From contig NZ_CP033896.1 of assembly GCF_003813965.1 (NCBI RefSeq), forward strand, positions 2,790,001 through 2,854,000: 64,000 nucleotides of DNA, in the 5' to 3' direction. Within the stretch, counting starts at the first letter, position 1; every line of letters starts with the position of its first letter. Below the pieces are notes generated by a model. It saw only the letters and a list, made by a program, of their open reading frames with translations. It searched no databases and was not told the DNA's origin. Positions 52,922 through 61,597 of this stretch are shown here, in pieces. The stretch comes from Corynebacterium choanae. Its GTDB lineage: Bacteria; Actinomycetota; Actinomycetes; Mycobacteriales; Mycobacteriaceae. The position numbers were made by a program, and so were the translations under genes.

Positions 52922-54505
52922 ATGCGTTCTGCTATTCTGCGCCGTCGCGCACTGCCGGCTGCTGCCATCACGTTGAGCTCTGCGTTAGTGCTCGCCGCCT
53001 GCGGCGGCGGCGTCGATGCCCCAACCTCGTCGTCGGATACCGGCTCCGGTGATAAGGCTGCCAGCGGCGAATCGATCATCAAAGCAGCTGTCGCCTACGA
53101 CACGGACAACTATGATCCGTCGAACACCACCTCGGCACTGGCACTCGCCGCCAACTGGCACACCATGGAAGGGTTGACCGAACTCGACCCAGCCACCCGC
53201 GAAGCCTATCCGGCACTGGCTGGTGCCCTCGCCGAACAAGTCGACGACCTCACCTGGGAAGCCACCCTGCGTGACGGCGCCAAGTACTCTGACGGCACCG
53301 ACGTCACTACCGACGATGTGGTCAACGCCTTCGAACGCACCATGGAAGGCTTCTACGCCCCATTCCTGTCCTTCATCGACAAGGTAGAAAAGAAGGACGA
53401 AAAAACCGTCGTCATCACCACCAAGTTCCCATTCTCCCTGGTGAACGAACGCATCTCGCTGGTGAAGGTATTCCCGAAGGACGCCAGCGAAGCCGACCTG
53501 AAGTCGAAGCCAGTAGGCTCCGGTCCATACAAGATGACCGAAGCAATCAAGTCGAAGTCCGTCGACTTTGCAAAGAACGAATACTACAACGGCTCCCGCC
53601 CAGCCGGTGCCGACAAGATGCACTGGGACATTCAGGTCGATGACACCCCGCGTGTCACCTCGATGACCACCGGCACCGTTGAGGCCATGGAATCCGTTCC
53701 AGCCATCAACGAATCCCAGCTCAAGGACGCTTCCGTCCAGGTGGAATCCGTGCAAGGCTTCGGTCTGCCATTCGTGATGTTCAACACCAAGAAGGCACCA
53801 TTTGACGATCCACGTGTTCGCCAGGCTGTCCTCTACGGCATCGACTCCCAGCAGCTCATCGACAATGTGCTCGCCGGCAACGCAAAGCCTGCCACTTCCT
53901 TCCTGCAAGAGTCGCACCCGAACTATCACCAGGCTTCGAATGTGTACTCCTACGACCCAGAAAAAGCCAAGGCACTCCTGGCGGAAGCTGGTGTCAGCGA
54001 CCTGCACTTCACCCTCAACACCACCGACCACCCATGGATCAAGCAGCTAGGCCCAATCATCAAGGACAACCTGGCTAAGGCAGGCATCACCGTCGACACC
54101 ATCGACGCACAGGCCTCCGGCTCGATGTACTCCAACGTCACCGACGTCGACGATCCACAATTCGACGTGGTTGTTGCCCCTGGTGATCCTTCCGTCTTCG
54201 GTAACGACCCCGACCTGCTGATGAGCTGGTGGTACGGCGACAACGCCTGGACCCAGAAGCGCTCCCAGTGGAAGGACTCGGAAGGCTACACCAAGCTCCA
54301 CGACCTCATGGAGCAGGCCGTCCGCGCCTCCGGGCAGGAACAGCAAGACCTGTGGAACCAGTGCTTCGACCTCATCAGCGAAGAAGTACCGATCTACCCG
54401 CTGTTCCACCGTTCAGTCACCACCGCCTGGAACCCAGACAAGCTCTCCGGTTTCAAGCCGATCGCACTGACCGGTATGTCCTTCCTGGACGTCACACCAC
54501 AGTAA
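52922..54505 (+). CDS. siaE: Sialic-acid ABC importer, binding lipoprotein
   Basis: 527-aa family 5 (oligopeptide-type) substrate-binding protein. The lipobox LVLAAC puts the lipidated Cys at residue 27, after a basic signal peptide; a Ser/Gly/Asp linker follows. Family motifs: WEATLRDGAKYSDGTDVT and GSGPY. AAGGAG 10 bases before the ATG at 52922 decides the start; frames opening at 52805 lack it. The gene set around it (GntR regulator, permeases, lyase, ManNAc-6-P epimerase) matches the SiaEFGI importer of C. glutamicum, which uses this peptide-type fold for N-acetylneuraminate. A true oligopeptide transporter is the main alternative. Codon use is very regular (GAC, AAG, TCC), suggesting high expression. 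Confidence 0.8.
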   Translation: MRSAILRRRALPAAAITLSSALVLAACGGGVDAPTSSSDTGSGDKAASGESIIKAAVAYDTDNYDPSNTTSALALAANWHTMEGLTELDPATREAYPALAGALAEQVDDLTWEATLRDGAKYSDGTDVTTDDVVNAFERTMEGFYAPFLSFIDKVEKKDEKTVVITTKFPFSLVNERISLVKVFPKDASEADLKSKPVGSGPYKMTEAIKSKSVDFAKNEYYNGSRPAGADKMHWDIQVDDTPRVTSMTTGTVEAMESVPAINESQLKDASVQVESVQGFGLPFVMFNTKKAPFDDPRVRQAVLYGIDSQQLIDNVLAGNAKPATSFLQESHPNYHQASNVYSYDPEKAKALLAEAGVSDLHFTLNTTDHPWIKQLGPIIKDNLAKAGITVDTIDAQASGSMYSNVTDVDDPQFDVVVAPGDPSVFGNDPDLLMSWWYGDNAWTQKRSQWKDSEGYTKLHDLMEQAVRASGQEQQDLWNQCFDLISEEVPIYPLFHRSVTTAWNPDKLSGFKPIALTGMSFLDVTPQ

Positions 54506-54511
54506 GCATCC

Positions 54512-54533
54512 CCGGTGGGTAACCACCCACCGG
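54512..54533 (+). terminator. Hairpin right after siaE
   Basis: CCGGTGGGT (54512-54520) pairs with ACCCACCGG (54525-54533), 6 bases after the stop codon, loop AACC. No T tract follows; it may protect the siaE mRNA end or reduce read-through. Confidence 0.5.
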
Positions 54534-54586
54534 CGAAGCCGAAACTCCCCCTAACTGGAATACACAACCGGTACCCCAATTCCACC

Positions 54587-54699
54587 GTGCGGGCAACAGC
54601 CGTTAACCATGACGCTCGTTGCCCGCACCGCAAAAACCGTCACCGACAGTGGACGCACAGTAAGAAACAACAACCAACACTGTGCGTCCCTCCGGTGAC
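54587..54699 (+). promoter_or_regulatory. Two long stem-loops in siaE-siaF gap
   Basis: First: GTGCGGGCAAC (54587-54597) with its exact complement at 54618-54628. Second: GTCACCG plus GGACGCACAGT on the left (54639-54645, 54651-54661) with ACTGTGCGTCC and CGGTGAC on the right (54679-54689, 54693-54699). A third, smaller nested stem lies at 54846-54886. Function unknown; they may be terminators, processing sites or a small RNA. Confidence 0.5.
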
Positions 54700-54933
54700 A
54701 CAAGGAATGAAGCGTCGCCAGCGGCACACACCAACAGCGACACTGCACCGGGTGGGATCATCCACGGTGGATCACCAGACCATGCGCGTATCTTCCGAAT
54801 CTCGGACGAGTCGTCGAAGATTGGCATGACCGCTTGACCTACCGCTGCAGCAACAAGCGTGCATCCATTGCACGGGTGCTGCTGCAACGTGCAGGCGTTC
54901 ATGCCATTCTTTTTGCCGAAAAAATCACATCTT

Positions 54934-54944
54934 TTGTCAGACAA
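54934..54944. promoter_or_regulatory. NanR-type operator upstream of siaF
   Basis: TTGTC-A-GACAA, a perfect palindrome matching the site upstream of siaE except for the central base. It implies a second NanR-controlled promoter for siaFGI-nanAE. Confidence 0.6.
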
Positions 54945-54955
54945 GCTGACCTAAG

Positions 54956-54996
54956 CAGGGGATGGCTCAAGGTAACGAACCTTCCGCAATCCCCTG
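54956..54996 (+). promoter_or_regulatory. Leader hairpin downstream of siaF operator
   Basis: CAGGGGAT (54956-54963) with ATCCCCTG (54989-54996), and an inner AAGGT/ACCTT stem. It lies 12 bases after the operator, so it would be near the 5' end of the siaF mRNA. The remaining ~380 bases to siaF hold no gene. Confidence 0.45.
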
Positions 54997-55374
54997 GTGA
55001 AACCGGACAATTTTGACTTACACCCCTCCCCCCGCTGATCTGATCTCTGCCGAAAAGAGCCCGATAACTCACCAAATGCCAACACCCTCCCCGGATAGTG
55101 GCGCGACGGGATTGTTGTTCACCGCATCCTAGCCGCAATCGACACTGGTGCTACCCCCCGCGACGGGTTTGGCAACCTGGCCCACAACTCGCATCATCCA
55201 CCGGCTTGGGATAGCCTCTTCGCCCCGCGCAGCGGCTAGCCCACACCCAACACCGCACACCGCAGCCCCCATCGACAACCCGGGGTGGCGACATACTGGT
55301 TTGCTGGATCCCCCGGTGCATCATGGCGCGGTTACGAGCCGCAACACACGTTCAAGAAAGGCCACGATGTAGCA

Positions 55375-56331
55375 GTGAGCAATCTGATACGCCTTATCGG
55401 ACGGCGCCTGCTGGCGCTACCCATCATGGTGTTGGGCATCACCTTCCTAGTGTTCTTTGTGATGTCCTTCAACCCTGTCGACCCCGCCTACGGTGCGCTT
55501 GGGGAAGGAGCCACCGAAGAACAAATCGCCGCATACCATGCCGAATACGGCTTAGACGAGCCGCTGCTGACCCGCTACGGAAACTTCCTCGCCGGGTTAC
55601 TGCACGGCGATCTGGGCACCTACACCTCCCAGCGGCTTCCCGTCACCGAACGGATGGCGCAAGCCTTCCCTGTGACGATCTCGCTGACGTTCTATGGGCT
55701 GATCATTGCGGTGATTATGGCACTGATCTTCGGTGTGCTTGCCGCCCTCTACCGGGACAAGTGGATCGACCAGGTCATCCGCGTGGTTTCGATCATCTTC
55801 GTGGCCACCCCCTCATTCTGGCTGGCTGTGCTCCTGATTCAAGGGTTCACCTTGAAGTGGAATATTTTCCCCGCCGCAGGTCCGCTCTATTCCTTCGACT
55901 CGGATCCGAAAGCCTATCTCATGCGCATGGCGATGCCCGCCTTCGCCCTCGGGGTGCCGGTTGCCGGATCCCTGATCCGTGTCGTGCGTACCTCCATGGT
56001 TGAAGAACTCGACAAAGACTATGTGCGCACTGCCCTTGGTGCAGGTATCCCGAAACAGGTGGTGGTTTCCCGCAACGTGCTGCGCAATGCACTGATCACC
56101 CCGGTGACGGTGCTAGGTCTGCGGGTCGGCTACCTCATCGGTGGCGCGGTCATTATTGAAATCATTTTCGCCCTCCCCGGGATGGGTCAAGCCATCCTGG
56201 AAGGGATCACCTCCAACTATCCGGATTTGGTGCAGGGAGTCACCCTGACGGTGGCACTAGCATTCGTCATCATCAACATTGTGGTGGACATGCTCTACAT
56301 CCTCATCAATCCGCGGATCCGCTCAGTGTAG
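55375..56331 (+). CDS. siaF: Sialic-acid ABC importer, permease 1
   Basis: 318-aa DppB-type permease with six helices (first at about 10-30) and the ATPase-contact EAA loop (DYVRTALGAGIPKQVV, about 220-235). The opening MSNLIRLIGRRLLALP from the GTG at 55375 is typical of this family; AAGAAAGG lies about 13 bases before it, and the ATG TAG immediately upstream is a dead mini-frame. Longer frames from 55285 would add non-family residues. Followed 22 bases later by siaG. Forms the channel together with the N-terminal half of SiaG. Confidence 0.82.
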   Translation: MSNLIRLIGRRLLALPIMVLGITFLVFFVMSFNPVDPAYGALGEGATEEQIAAYHAEYGLDEPLLTRYGNFLAGLLHGDLGTYTSQRLPVTERMAQAFPVTISLTFYGLIIAVIMALIFGVLAALYRDKWIDQVIRVVSIIFVATPSFWLAVLLIQGFTLKWNIFPAAGPLYSFDSDPKAYLMRMAMPAFALGVPVAGSLIRVVRTSMVEELDKDYVRTALGAGIPKQVVVSRNVLRNALITPVTVLGLRVGYLIGGAVIIEIIFALPGMGQAILEGITSNYPDLVQGVTLTVALAFVIINIVVDMLYILINPRIRSV

Positions 56332-56353
56332 TGGGGATGTGGAGATAACAATC

Positions 56354-58384
56354 ATGCGTAAACAACTCACCGAACGTCTCTCCCAGCCAGGATTGCGCTT
56401 TGGCCGTCTCAAAGCCATGCCGCTTGCCAGCCGAATCTCGCTGCTATTCCTGTCGCTGCTCGTCCTCGTGGCAATTATCGCCCAGCTCGCCAGCTGGGGG
56501 ATCCTGCCGATTACCGATGTCCCCTACACCCCACTGCACGACCCGTATGCCATCGACATGCCCAACAAGGCACCCAATGGCGACTACTGGTTTGGTACCG
56601 ACTATCTCGGCCGCGATGTGCTTGCCCGCATGGTGTTCGGCGCGAAAGTCTCGCTGATCATCGGCCTGTGTGCAACCGCCTTCGCCCTGCTGTGTGCCGC
56701 AGTGTTAGGTTCGCTGGCTGCAGTGTCAGGCAAATGGGTCTCTGAGATCATCATGCGCCTGCTAGACATCATCATGTCCTTCCCCGGTATCGCCCTGGCG
56801 GCGGTGTTTATTGCCGTGTTCGGCAACTCGGTACCGGTACTGATCGTCACCATCGGGTTCCTCTACATCCCGCAGCTCACCCGGGTGGTGCGCGCCAACG
56901 TCCTCGACCAGTGGGGCGAAGACTATGTCTCTGCTGTGGTGGTTTCTGGGGCGTCAAAATTCTGGATTTTGACCAAACATGTGGCCCGCAACTGTATCGC
57001 CCCAATTCTGGTGTTTGCGACGGTGCTCGTCGCTGACGCCATCGTCTTCGAAGCATCCCTGTCGTTTATCAACGCCGGTGTTCCAGAACCGGAACCATCC
57101 TGGGGTTCGATTATTGCCCACTCCCGGCAAGGTGTGCTGGTTGGTTTCTGGTGGGGGGCACTATTCCCCGGCTTAGCCATTATGCTCACCGTGCTGGCCT
57201 TGAACATTTTGGCCGAAGGCATCACCGACGCCCTGGTCGCTGCACCATCGAAGGCCGAAGTGAAACCAAGTGATACCGGCAATCGGGAAAAGGATCAGAT
57301 CCTCACCGATCCAGTGGCCGCCTACCGGGAGCAAAAAGCCTCCCTTGAACAGCGGCTGGCAGACCTGCGCGAAGTAGAGATGCAACGCACCGACCGGTTT
57401 GAACCCGATTTAAGCGTGCCACCTCTGCTGGAAGTGAAAGATTTGTGCCTGCGCTTCCCCCGCCACGGCGATGTCAACGTCGTCGACCATGTGTCCTTTA
57501 GTGTGCGACCCGGGCAAACCATGGCGCTGGTCGGTGAATCCGGCTGCGGCAAGTCCATCACCTCCCTGGCGATTATGGGGCTGCTCGACAAGGAAGCCAC
57601 CATCGAAGGTGAGCTGAACTATGACGGCACGAATCTGCTGGATTTACCCCCCAAGCAGCATGCTTCGCTGCGCGGCCACGAAATCGCCATGATCTATCAG
57701 GATGCGTTGAGCTCCTTAAACCCGTCGATGCTGATTCGGGCACAGATGAAACAGCTCACCAAACGGGGCGGTACCCGCACCGCGGAAGAACTCCTCGAAC
57801 TAGTGGGGCTCGACCCGGAGCGCACCTTAGGGTCGTATCCGCATGAGCTTTCCGGCGGCCAGCGGCAGCGTGTGCTCATCGCTATGGCGCTGACCCGCGA
57901 CCCGAAGCTGGTCATCGCCGACGAGCCAACCACCGCATTGGACGTCACCGTGCAAAAGCAGGTGATCGAACTGCTCAACAATCTCCGGGAGAAGCTGGGC
58001 TTTGCCATGATTTTCGTCTCCCACGACCTGGCGTTGGTTGCGGAAGTCGCCCACTCGATCACAGTCATGTACGCCGGCCAAGTTGTCGAACAAGCCCCCA
58101 CCAAGGAGCTGATGACCAACCCGCAGCACGAATACACGCGTGGCCTGCTCGGGTCGGTGCTGTCCATCGAAGCAGGATCGGGTCGCCTCCACCAGGTGCC
58201 CGGTGTGGTGCCAAGTCCGAAAGACTTCCCCGCCGGCGACCGGTTCGCACCCCGATCCTCCCATCCAACCGTCGGCCTCGACACCCGTCCTGTGCTCACC
58301 GAACTTCCGGGCGGCAAGGAGCACTTTGTGGCAGTGCAGCCTGGTGAACTTGCCGCTTCGTCGACCGTGCAACGAGGAGAGTAA
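56354..58384 (+). CDS. siaG: Sialic-acid ABC importer, permease-ATPase fusion
   Basis: 676-aa fusion. Residues 1 to about 300 are a DppC-type permease (first helix at about 30-50, EAA loop near DYVSAVVVSGASKFWI). A charged linker (about 300-355) leads to a DppD-type ABC ATPase with Walker A GESGCGKS (about 394), Q-loop YQDALSSLNP, signature LSGGQRQRV (about 499), Walker B VIADEPT and the switch VSHD. Both sets of motifs are intact, so the fusion should work with SiaF and the separate ATPase SiaI as a 2+2 complex. GGAG lies 9 bases before the ATG. Such fused permease-ATPase subunits are known in actinobacterial peptide-type importers. Confidence 0.85.
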   Translation: MRKQLTERLSQPGLRFGRLKAMPLASRISLLFLSLLVLVAIIAQLASWGILPITDVPYTPLHDPYAIDMPNKAPNGDYWFGTDYLGRDVLARMVFGAKVSLIIGLCATAFALLCAAVLGSLAAVSGKWVSEIIMRLLDIIMSFPGIALAAVFIAVFGNSVPVLIVTIGFLYIPQLTRVVRANVLDQWGEDYVSAVVVSGASKFWILTKHVARNCIAPILVFATVLVADAIVFEASLSFINAGVPEPEPSWGSIIAHSRQGVLVGFWWGALFPGLAIMLTVLALNILAEGITDALVAAPSKAEVKPSDTGNREKDQILTDPVAAYREQKASLEQRLADLREVEMQRTDRFEPDLSVPPLLEVKDLCLRFPRHGDVNVVDHVSFSVRPGQTMALVGESGCGKSITSLAIMGLLDKEATIEGELNYDGTNLLDLPPKQHASLRGHEIAMIYQDALSSLNPSMLIRAQMKQLTKRGGTRTAEELLELVGLDPERTLGSYPHELSGGQRQRVLIAMALTRDPKLVIADEPTTALDVTVQKQVIELLNNLREKLGFAMIFVSHDLALVAEVAHSITVMYAGQVVEQAPTKELMTNPQHEYTRGLLGSVLSIEAGSGRLHQVPGVVPSPKDFPAGDRFAPRSSHPTVGLDTRPVLTELPGGKEHFVAVQPGELAASSTVQRGE

Positions 58385-58389
58385 CCGTC

Positions 58390-59214
58390 ATGGCGGAAAA
58401 CACAACCACCCCCATCATCGAGCTCAAGGACGTCTCGGTGACGTTCCGCTCCCGCACCGGCGGCATTATCAAACCCACCCTGGTGCATGCGGTGCGGGGC
58501 GTGAATATGAAACTCATGCCCGGCCAAACCCTTGGCCTGGTCGGCGAATCCGGCTGCGGCAAGTCCACCACTGCGAAAGTGATGTGCGGCCTGCAGCAAG
58601 CCACCTCCGGGGAGGTGTACTTCAAAGGTCGTAAAGTCACCAAACGCACCGGCAAAGATCGCGCCCAAATCGGGCGGGTGGTCTCGGTGGTGTTCCAAGA
58701 TCCGGCCACCGCACTCAATGCGCGGATGCCGATCAGTGAACAGCTCATCGACCCGCTGGTAGTGCACAAAATCGGTGATCAGGCAGCCCGGCAGCGGCGG
58801 GTGAAAGAACTCATCAGTTTTGTTGGCCTGCCTGAGCAAGTACTCGCCGCCCTGCCCGGTCAGCTTTCCGGTGGCCAGCGGCAGCGTGTCGCTATTGCGC
58901 GTGCCCTGTCGCTCAACCCGGATGCGATCATCGCCGACGAACCCACCAGCGCCCTGGATGTGTCCGTGCGGGCACAAATCTTGAACCTGCTCAGCGACCT
59001 GAAACAAGAACTGGGTTTGGCGATGGTGTTTATCTCGCACGACATTCAAACCGTGCGGTATGTCTCCGACACGATCGCGGTGATGAACGGCGGCCAAGTC
59101 ATCGAGCAAGGTGACGCCAAGTCGATTTTGCGCAACCCGCAAGACCCCTACACCCGCACCCTGCTCGGTGCAGCCCCTTCGCTGCTCCATCCGGCAGAAC
59201 TCGTCTACAAGTAG
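58390..59214 (+). CDS. siaI: Sialic-acid ABC importer, ATPase
   Basis: 274-aa DppF-type ABC ATPase: Walker A GESGCGKST (about 53), Q-loop FQDPATALNARM, signature LSGGQRQRVAIARAL (about 158), Walker B IIADEPTSALDV, switch ISHD. The C-terminus has the short oligopeptide-family tail (NPQDPYTRTLLGAAPSLL). GAGGAG before the start overlaps the end of siaG, and the start is only 5 bases after the siaG stop, so the two are translationally coupled. It pairs with the ATPase half of SiaG. Confidence 0.85.
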   Translation: MAENTTTPIIELKDVSVTFRSRTGGIIKPTLVHAVRGVNMKLMPGQTLGLVGESGCGKSTTAKVMCGLQQATSGEVYFKGRKVTKRTGKDRAQIGRVVSVVFQDPATALNARMPISEQLIDPLVVHKIGDQAARQRRVKELISFVGLPEQVLAALPGQLSGGQRQRVAIARALSLNPDAIIADEPTSALDVSVRAQILNLLSDLKQELGLAMVFISHDIQTVRYVSDTIAVMNGGQVIEQGDAKSILRNPQDPYTRTLLGAAPSLLHPAELVYK

Positions 59215-59419
59215 CGGCTGCCCGGCCGCACCTGCCACCACACAGCGGCAACAGGTCAACCCAGCGCTGTGCGCTCCACACCGCTGTCAGCTCCCTGCCT
59301 TATAGGTCACTCCCGCGACAAGCTGGGGTGGCCTGGGGCGGGCGCCGGTGGCCGGTGTGGTGTTTCCCTTCAAGTTTTTCGTTCCTATTTGTTGTTTACC
59401 GAAGAAAAGAGTCATTCTC

Positions 59420-60382
59420 ATGCATACCTTCACAGGTGTTGTTCCGCCGGTTGTCACCCCCCTGCACGCCGACGGCAGCTTTGACAAAGCTTCCTTCACC
59501 CGCCTGCTTGACCGGCTCATCGACGCTGGTGTCGATGGTCTGTTCATTCTTGGATCATCCGGTGAAGTAGCATTCTCCGACGATGAGCGGCGCGGGGAAA
59601 TTATTGCTGCCGCCGTCGACCATGTGGCCGGCAAAGTACCAGTCATGGTCGGCTGCATCGACATGGAAACCAAGCGGGTGATCGCCCACGCCAAGCAGGC
59701 GAAAGAACTCGGCGCTGATGCGATTGTCGCCACCGCCCCGTTTTATGCACTCGGCGGGCTGCGGGAAATCGAACGCCACTTCCGGCAAATCCACGCCGCC
59801 TGCGATCTGCCACTATTCGCCTACGACATTCCAGTGTGTGTCCACACGAAACTGCCCGGCGCGCTGCTGCTGCAGCTCGGCAAGGACGGGGTACTCGCCG
59901 GGGTGAAGGATTCCTCCGGTGACGATGTTTCCTTCCGGTTCCTGGCGCAGGAAAACACTGCCGCCGGCAAACCGCTTGTGCTGCTCACCGGTCACGAAGT
60001 TGTCGTCGATGGCGCCTATCTATCCGGCGCTGACGGGGTAGTTCCCGGTTTGGGCAATATTGATCCGGAATCCTATGTCAAGCAGTTCAAGGCATATCAG
60101 GCAGGCGACTGGGATGAGGTGCGGCGCCTGCAGGATCATCTCACCGAGCTGATGCGCATTGTGCTGGTCACTACCGGGGCGGTCGGATTCGGTGCCGGTG
60201 TTGGCGCGTTCAAAACTGCCCTGGCACTGCTGGGTGTTTTTGAATCCAACCGGATGCCGGAACCAGTGCCCACCCTGGTTGACGACAATGTGCAGGCCAT
60301 CGCCGATCAGCTTGCCCGCTGCGGTTTCCAGCCCACCCGTACCGCTGCTGAAGTGTCCTGCGGCGAATACGCCGGCGAATAG
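59420..60382 (+). CDS. nanA: N-acetylneuraminate lyase (DapA family)
   Basis: 320-aa class I aldolase of the DHDPS/NAL family, which splits N-acetylneuraminate into pyruvate and N-acetylmannosamine. Schiff-base Lys163 in GVKDSSG, catalytic Tyr135 in YDIPV and the carboxylate-binding GSSGE (about 49-53) are all at family positions (compare Lys165 and Tyr137 in E. coli NanA). Location between the importer genes and nanE points to sialic acid; the sequence alone could also fit another keto-acid aldolase of this family. Start MHTFTGVVPPVVTPL at 59420 is the family N-terminus; only a weak AAAAGAG precedes it. The 205 bases before it hold no operator copy. Confidence 0.75.
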   Translation: MHTFTGVVPPVVTPLHADGSFDKASFTRLLDRLIDAGVDGLFILGSSGEVAFSDDERRGEIIAAAVDHVAGKVPVMVGCIDMETKRVIAHAKQAKELGADAIVATAPFYALGGLREIERHFRQIHAACDLPLFAYDIPVCVHTKLPGALLLQLGKDGVLAGVKDSSGDDVSFRFLAQENTAAGKPLVLLTGHEVVVDGAYLSGADGVVPGLGNIDPESYVKQFKAYQAGDWDEVRRLQDHLTELMRIVLVTTGAVGFGAGVGAFKTALALLGVFESNRMPEPVPTLVDDNVQAIADQLARCGFQPTRTAAEVSCGEYAGE

Positions 60383-60441
60383 TTCTGTGCAGCCACCTCC
60401 GGGGGGTGCTTTGCAACCCGCGTAGTGCTGCAGTTTCCCCT

Positions 60442-60483
60442 CCCGCGCAGAGAGTGGCGCAATGCCGCACTGTTCTGCGCGGG
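60442..60483 (+). promoter_or_regulatory. Hairpin in nanA-nanE gap
   Basis: CCCGCGCAGA (60442-60451) pairs with TCTGCGCGGG (60474-60483), with partial pairing inside. No T tract. It may adjust nanE expression or protect the mRNA. Confidence 0.45.
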
Positions 60484-60573
60484 TCAAGACTTTGTGCAAC
60501 CCGCGCATGCCACGTGGCTGCGCACGCGACACGTTCCAACCCTTATCTACACCACCGTTAAAGAAGAAGTGCC

Positions 60574-61272
60574 ATGCTTACCCGTGAAGAACATCTTGCT
60601 GCCCTCCGCCACGGTCTCGTAGTGTCTTGCCAGGCATATCCCGGTGAGCCGCTGCGCCGCGCCGATGTGACTGCTGCTATGGCGCAGGCAGTCGTCGAAG
60701 GGGGTGCTTGCGCTGTGCGGGTGCAAGGCACCGCCGATATTGCGGCCACCCGGCAAGCGGTCGATGTGCCGATTATTGGTCTGATCAAATACGGTCACGA
60801 CGGGGTGTATATCACCCCGTCGGTGGCGCATGCCCGTGCCTGTGTGCTCGCCGGTGCTGACATTGTTGCTATTGATGCCACCTTGCGGCCACGTGGAAAT
60901 AATGAAACTTTCGCGGATGCGGTCACCGCTATTCATGAAGAATTCCCGTGGGCATTAGTGATGGCGGACTGTGCTTCCTTGGAAGATGCTGTTGCCGCCG
61001 AGGCTGCCGGTGCCGACATTATCGGTACCACCCTGGCCGGATACACACCCGGCTATGCGCATGCCCGGGAGAAAACTGCCGGCCCTGATGTGGAATTCAT
61101 CAAGGAAGTGATCGCTCAAGTTCACGCCCCGGTGCTGGTGGAGGGGCGTCTCCACCACCCAGAGGATGTGGAAAACGTTCTGGCACTTGGCGCATATGCG
61201 GCCTGTGTCGGCACTGCTATCACCCATCCGACCACAATCACCAGCTGGTTTGTTCCCGGCAGCAACAAGTAG
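60574..61272 (+). CDS. nanE: N-acetylmannosamine-6-phosphate 2-epimerase
   Basis: 232-aa TIM-barrel enzyme converting ManNAc-6-P to GlcNAc-6-P, the step after NanA and the kinase NanK. Family signatures: LVVSCQA near the start, IIGLIKY with the catalytic Lys region, IDAT, IIGTTLAGYT, EGRLHHPED and VGTAIT, in the expected order. Full family length. AAGAAG lies 6-9 bases before the ATG. NanK, NagA and NagB, needed to complete the pathway, are not in this window and should lie elsewhere. Confidence 0.9.
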   Translation: MLTREEHLAALRHGLVVSCQAYPGEPLRRADVTAAMAQAVVEGGACAVRVQGTADIAATRQAVDVPIIGLIKYGHDGVYITPSVAHARACVLAGADIVAIDATLRPRGNNETFADAVTAIHEEFPWALVMADCASLEDAVAAEAAGADIIGTTLAGYTPGYAHAREKTAGPDVEFIKEVIAQVHAPVLVEGRLHHPEDVENVLALGAYAACVGTAITHPTTITSWFVPGSNK

Positions 61273-61464
61273 CCAGCACCTACCGCCACCTGGCTGCCCG
61301 GCCGGGCGAGCGGTCGCTGATACATCGTTGCCGCCAACACACTGTTGTCTCGCATGCGTGACACTGCTGTGTGCAAGCCCCGTATCGCCGTATGATCGCC
61401 GATCGATACAAGGCACCTGGTCGCCACTGGGCATCGGACGACTCGACGCCACCAGTACACTGCC

Positions 61465-61539
61465 CTGCAAGCTGGTGGCGTTTAGTGTGCTGCAAGTTGG
61501 TGGCGTTTAGTGTGCTGCAAGCTGGTGACGTTTAATGTG
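61465..61539. repeat. Three tandem 25-bp repeats before glfT1
   Basis: Copies at 61465-61489, 61490-61514 and 61515-61539 (unit CTGCAAGCTGGTGGCGTTTA plus GTGTG) differ at one to three bases, and a fourth partial copy begins at 61540. They lie in the non-coding 61273-61597 gap at the right junction of the sialic-acid cluster, 58 bases before glfT1. No gene is supported in this gap. Confidence 0.85.
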
Positions 61540-61584
61540 CTGTAAGACGCTGCAGCCTTCGGCACGCAACCGGCGAACCTGTGG

Positions 61585-61597
61585 AACAATATCGGGT
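61585..61597 (+). promoter_or_regulatory. Leaderless promoter of glfT1
   Basis: AACAAT (61585-61590) lies 7 bases before the ATG at 61598. No ribosome binding site. Confidence 0.4.

Noticed and set aside
57697..59259. 520-codon minus-strand frame opposite siaG and siaI
   Set aside because: Exactly antisense to two genes with intact ABC motifs; composition of a shadow frame.
59420..60382. Call as dapA (4-hydroxy-tetrahydrodipicolinate synthase)
   Set aside because: The family is right, but the flanking nanE, importer and GntR regulator favour N-acetylneuraminate lyase over a lysine-pathway role.
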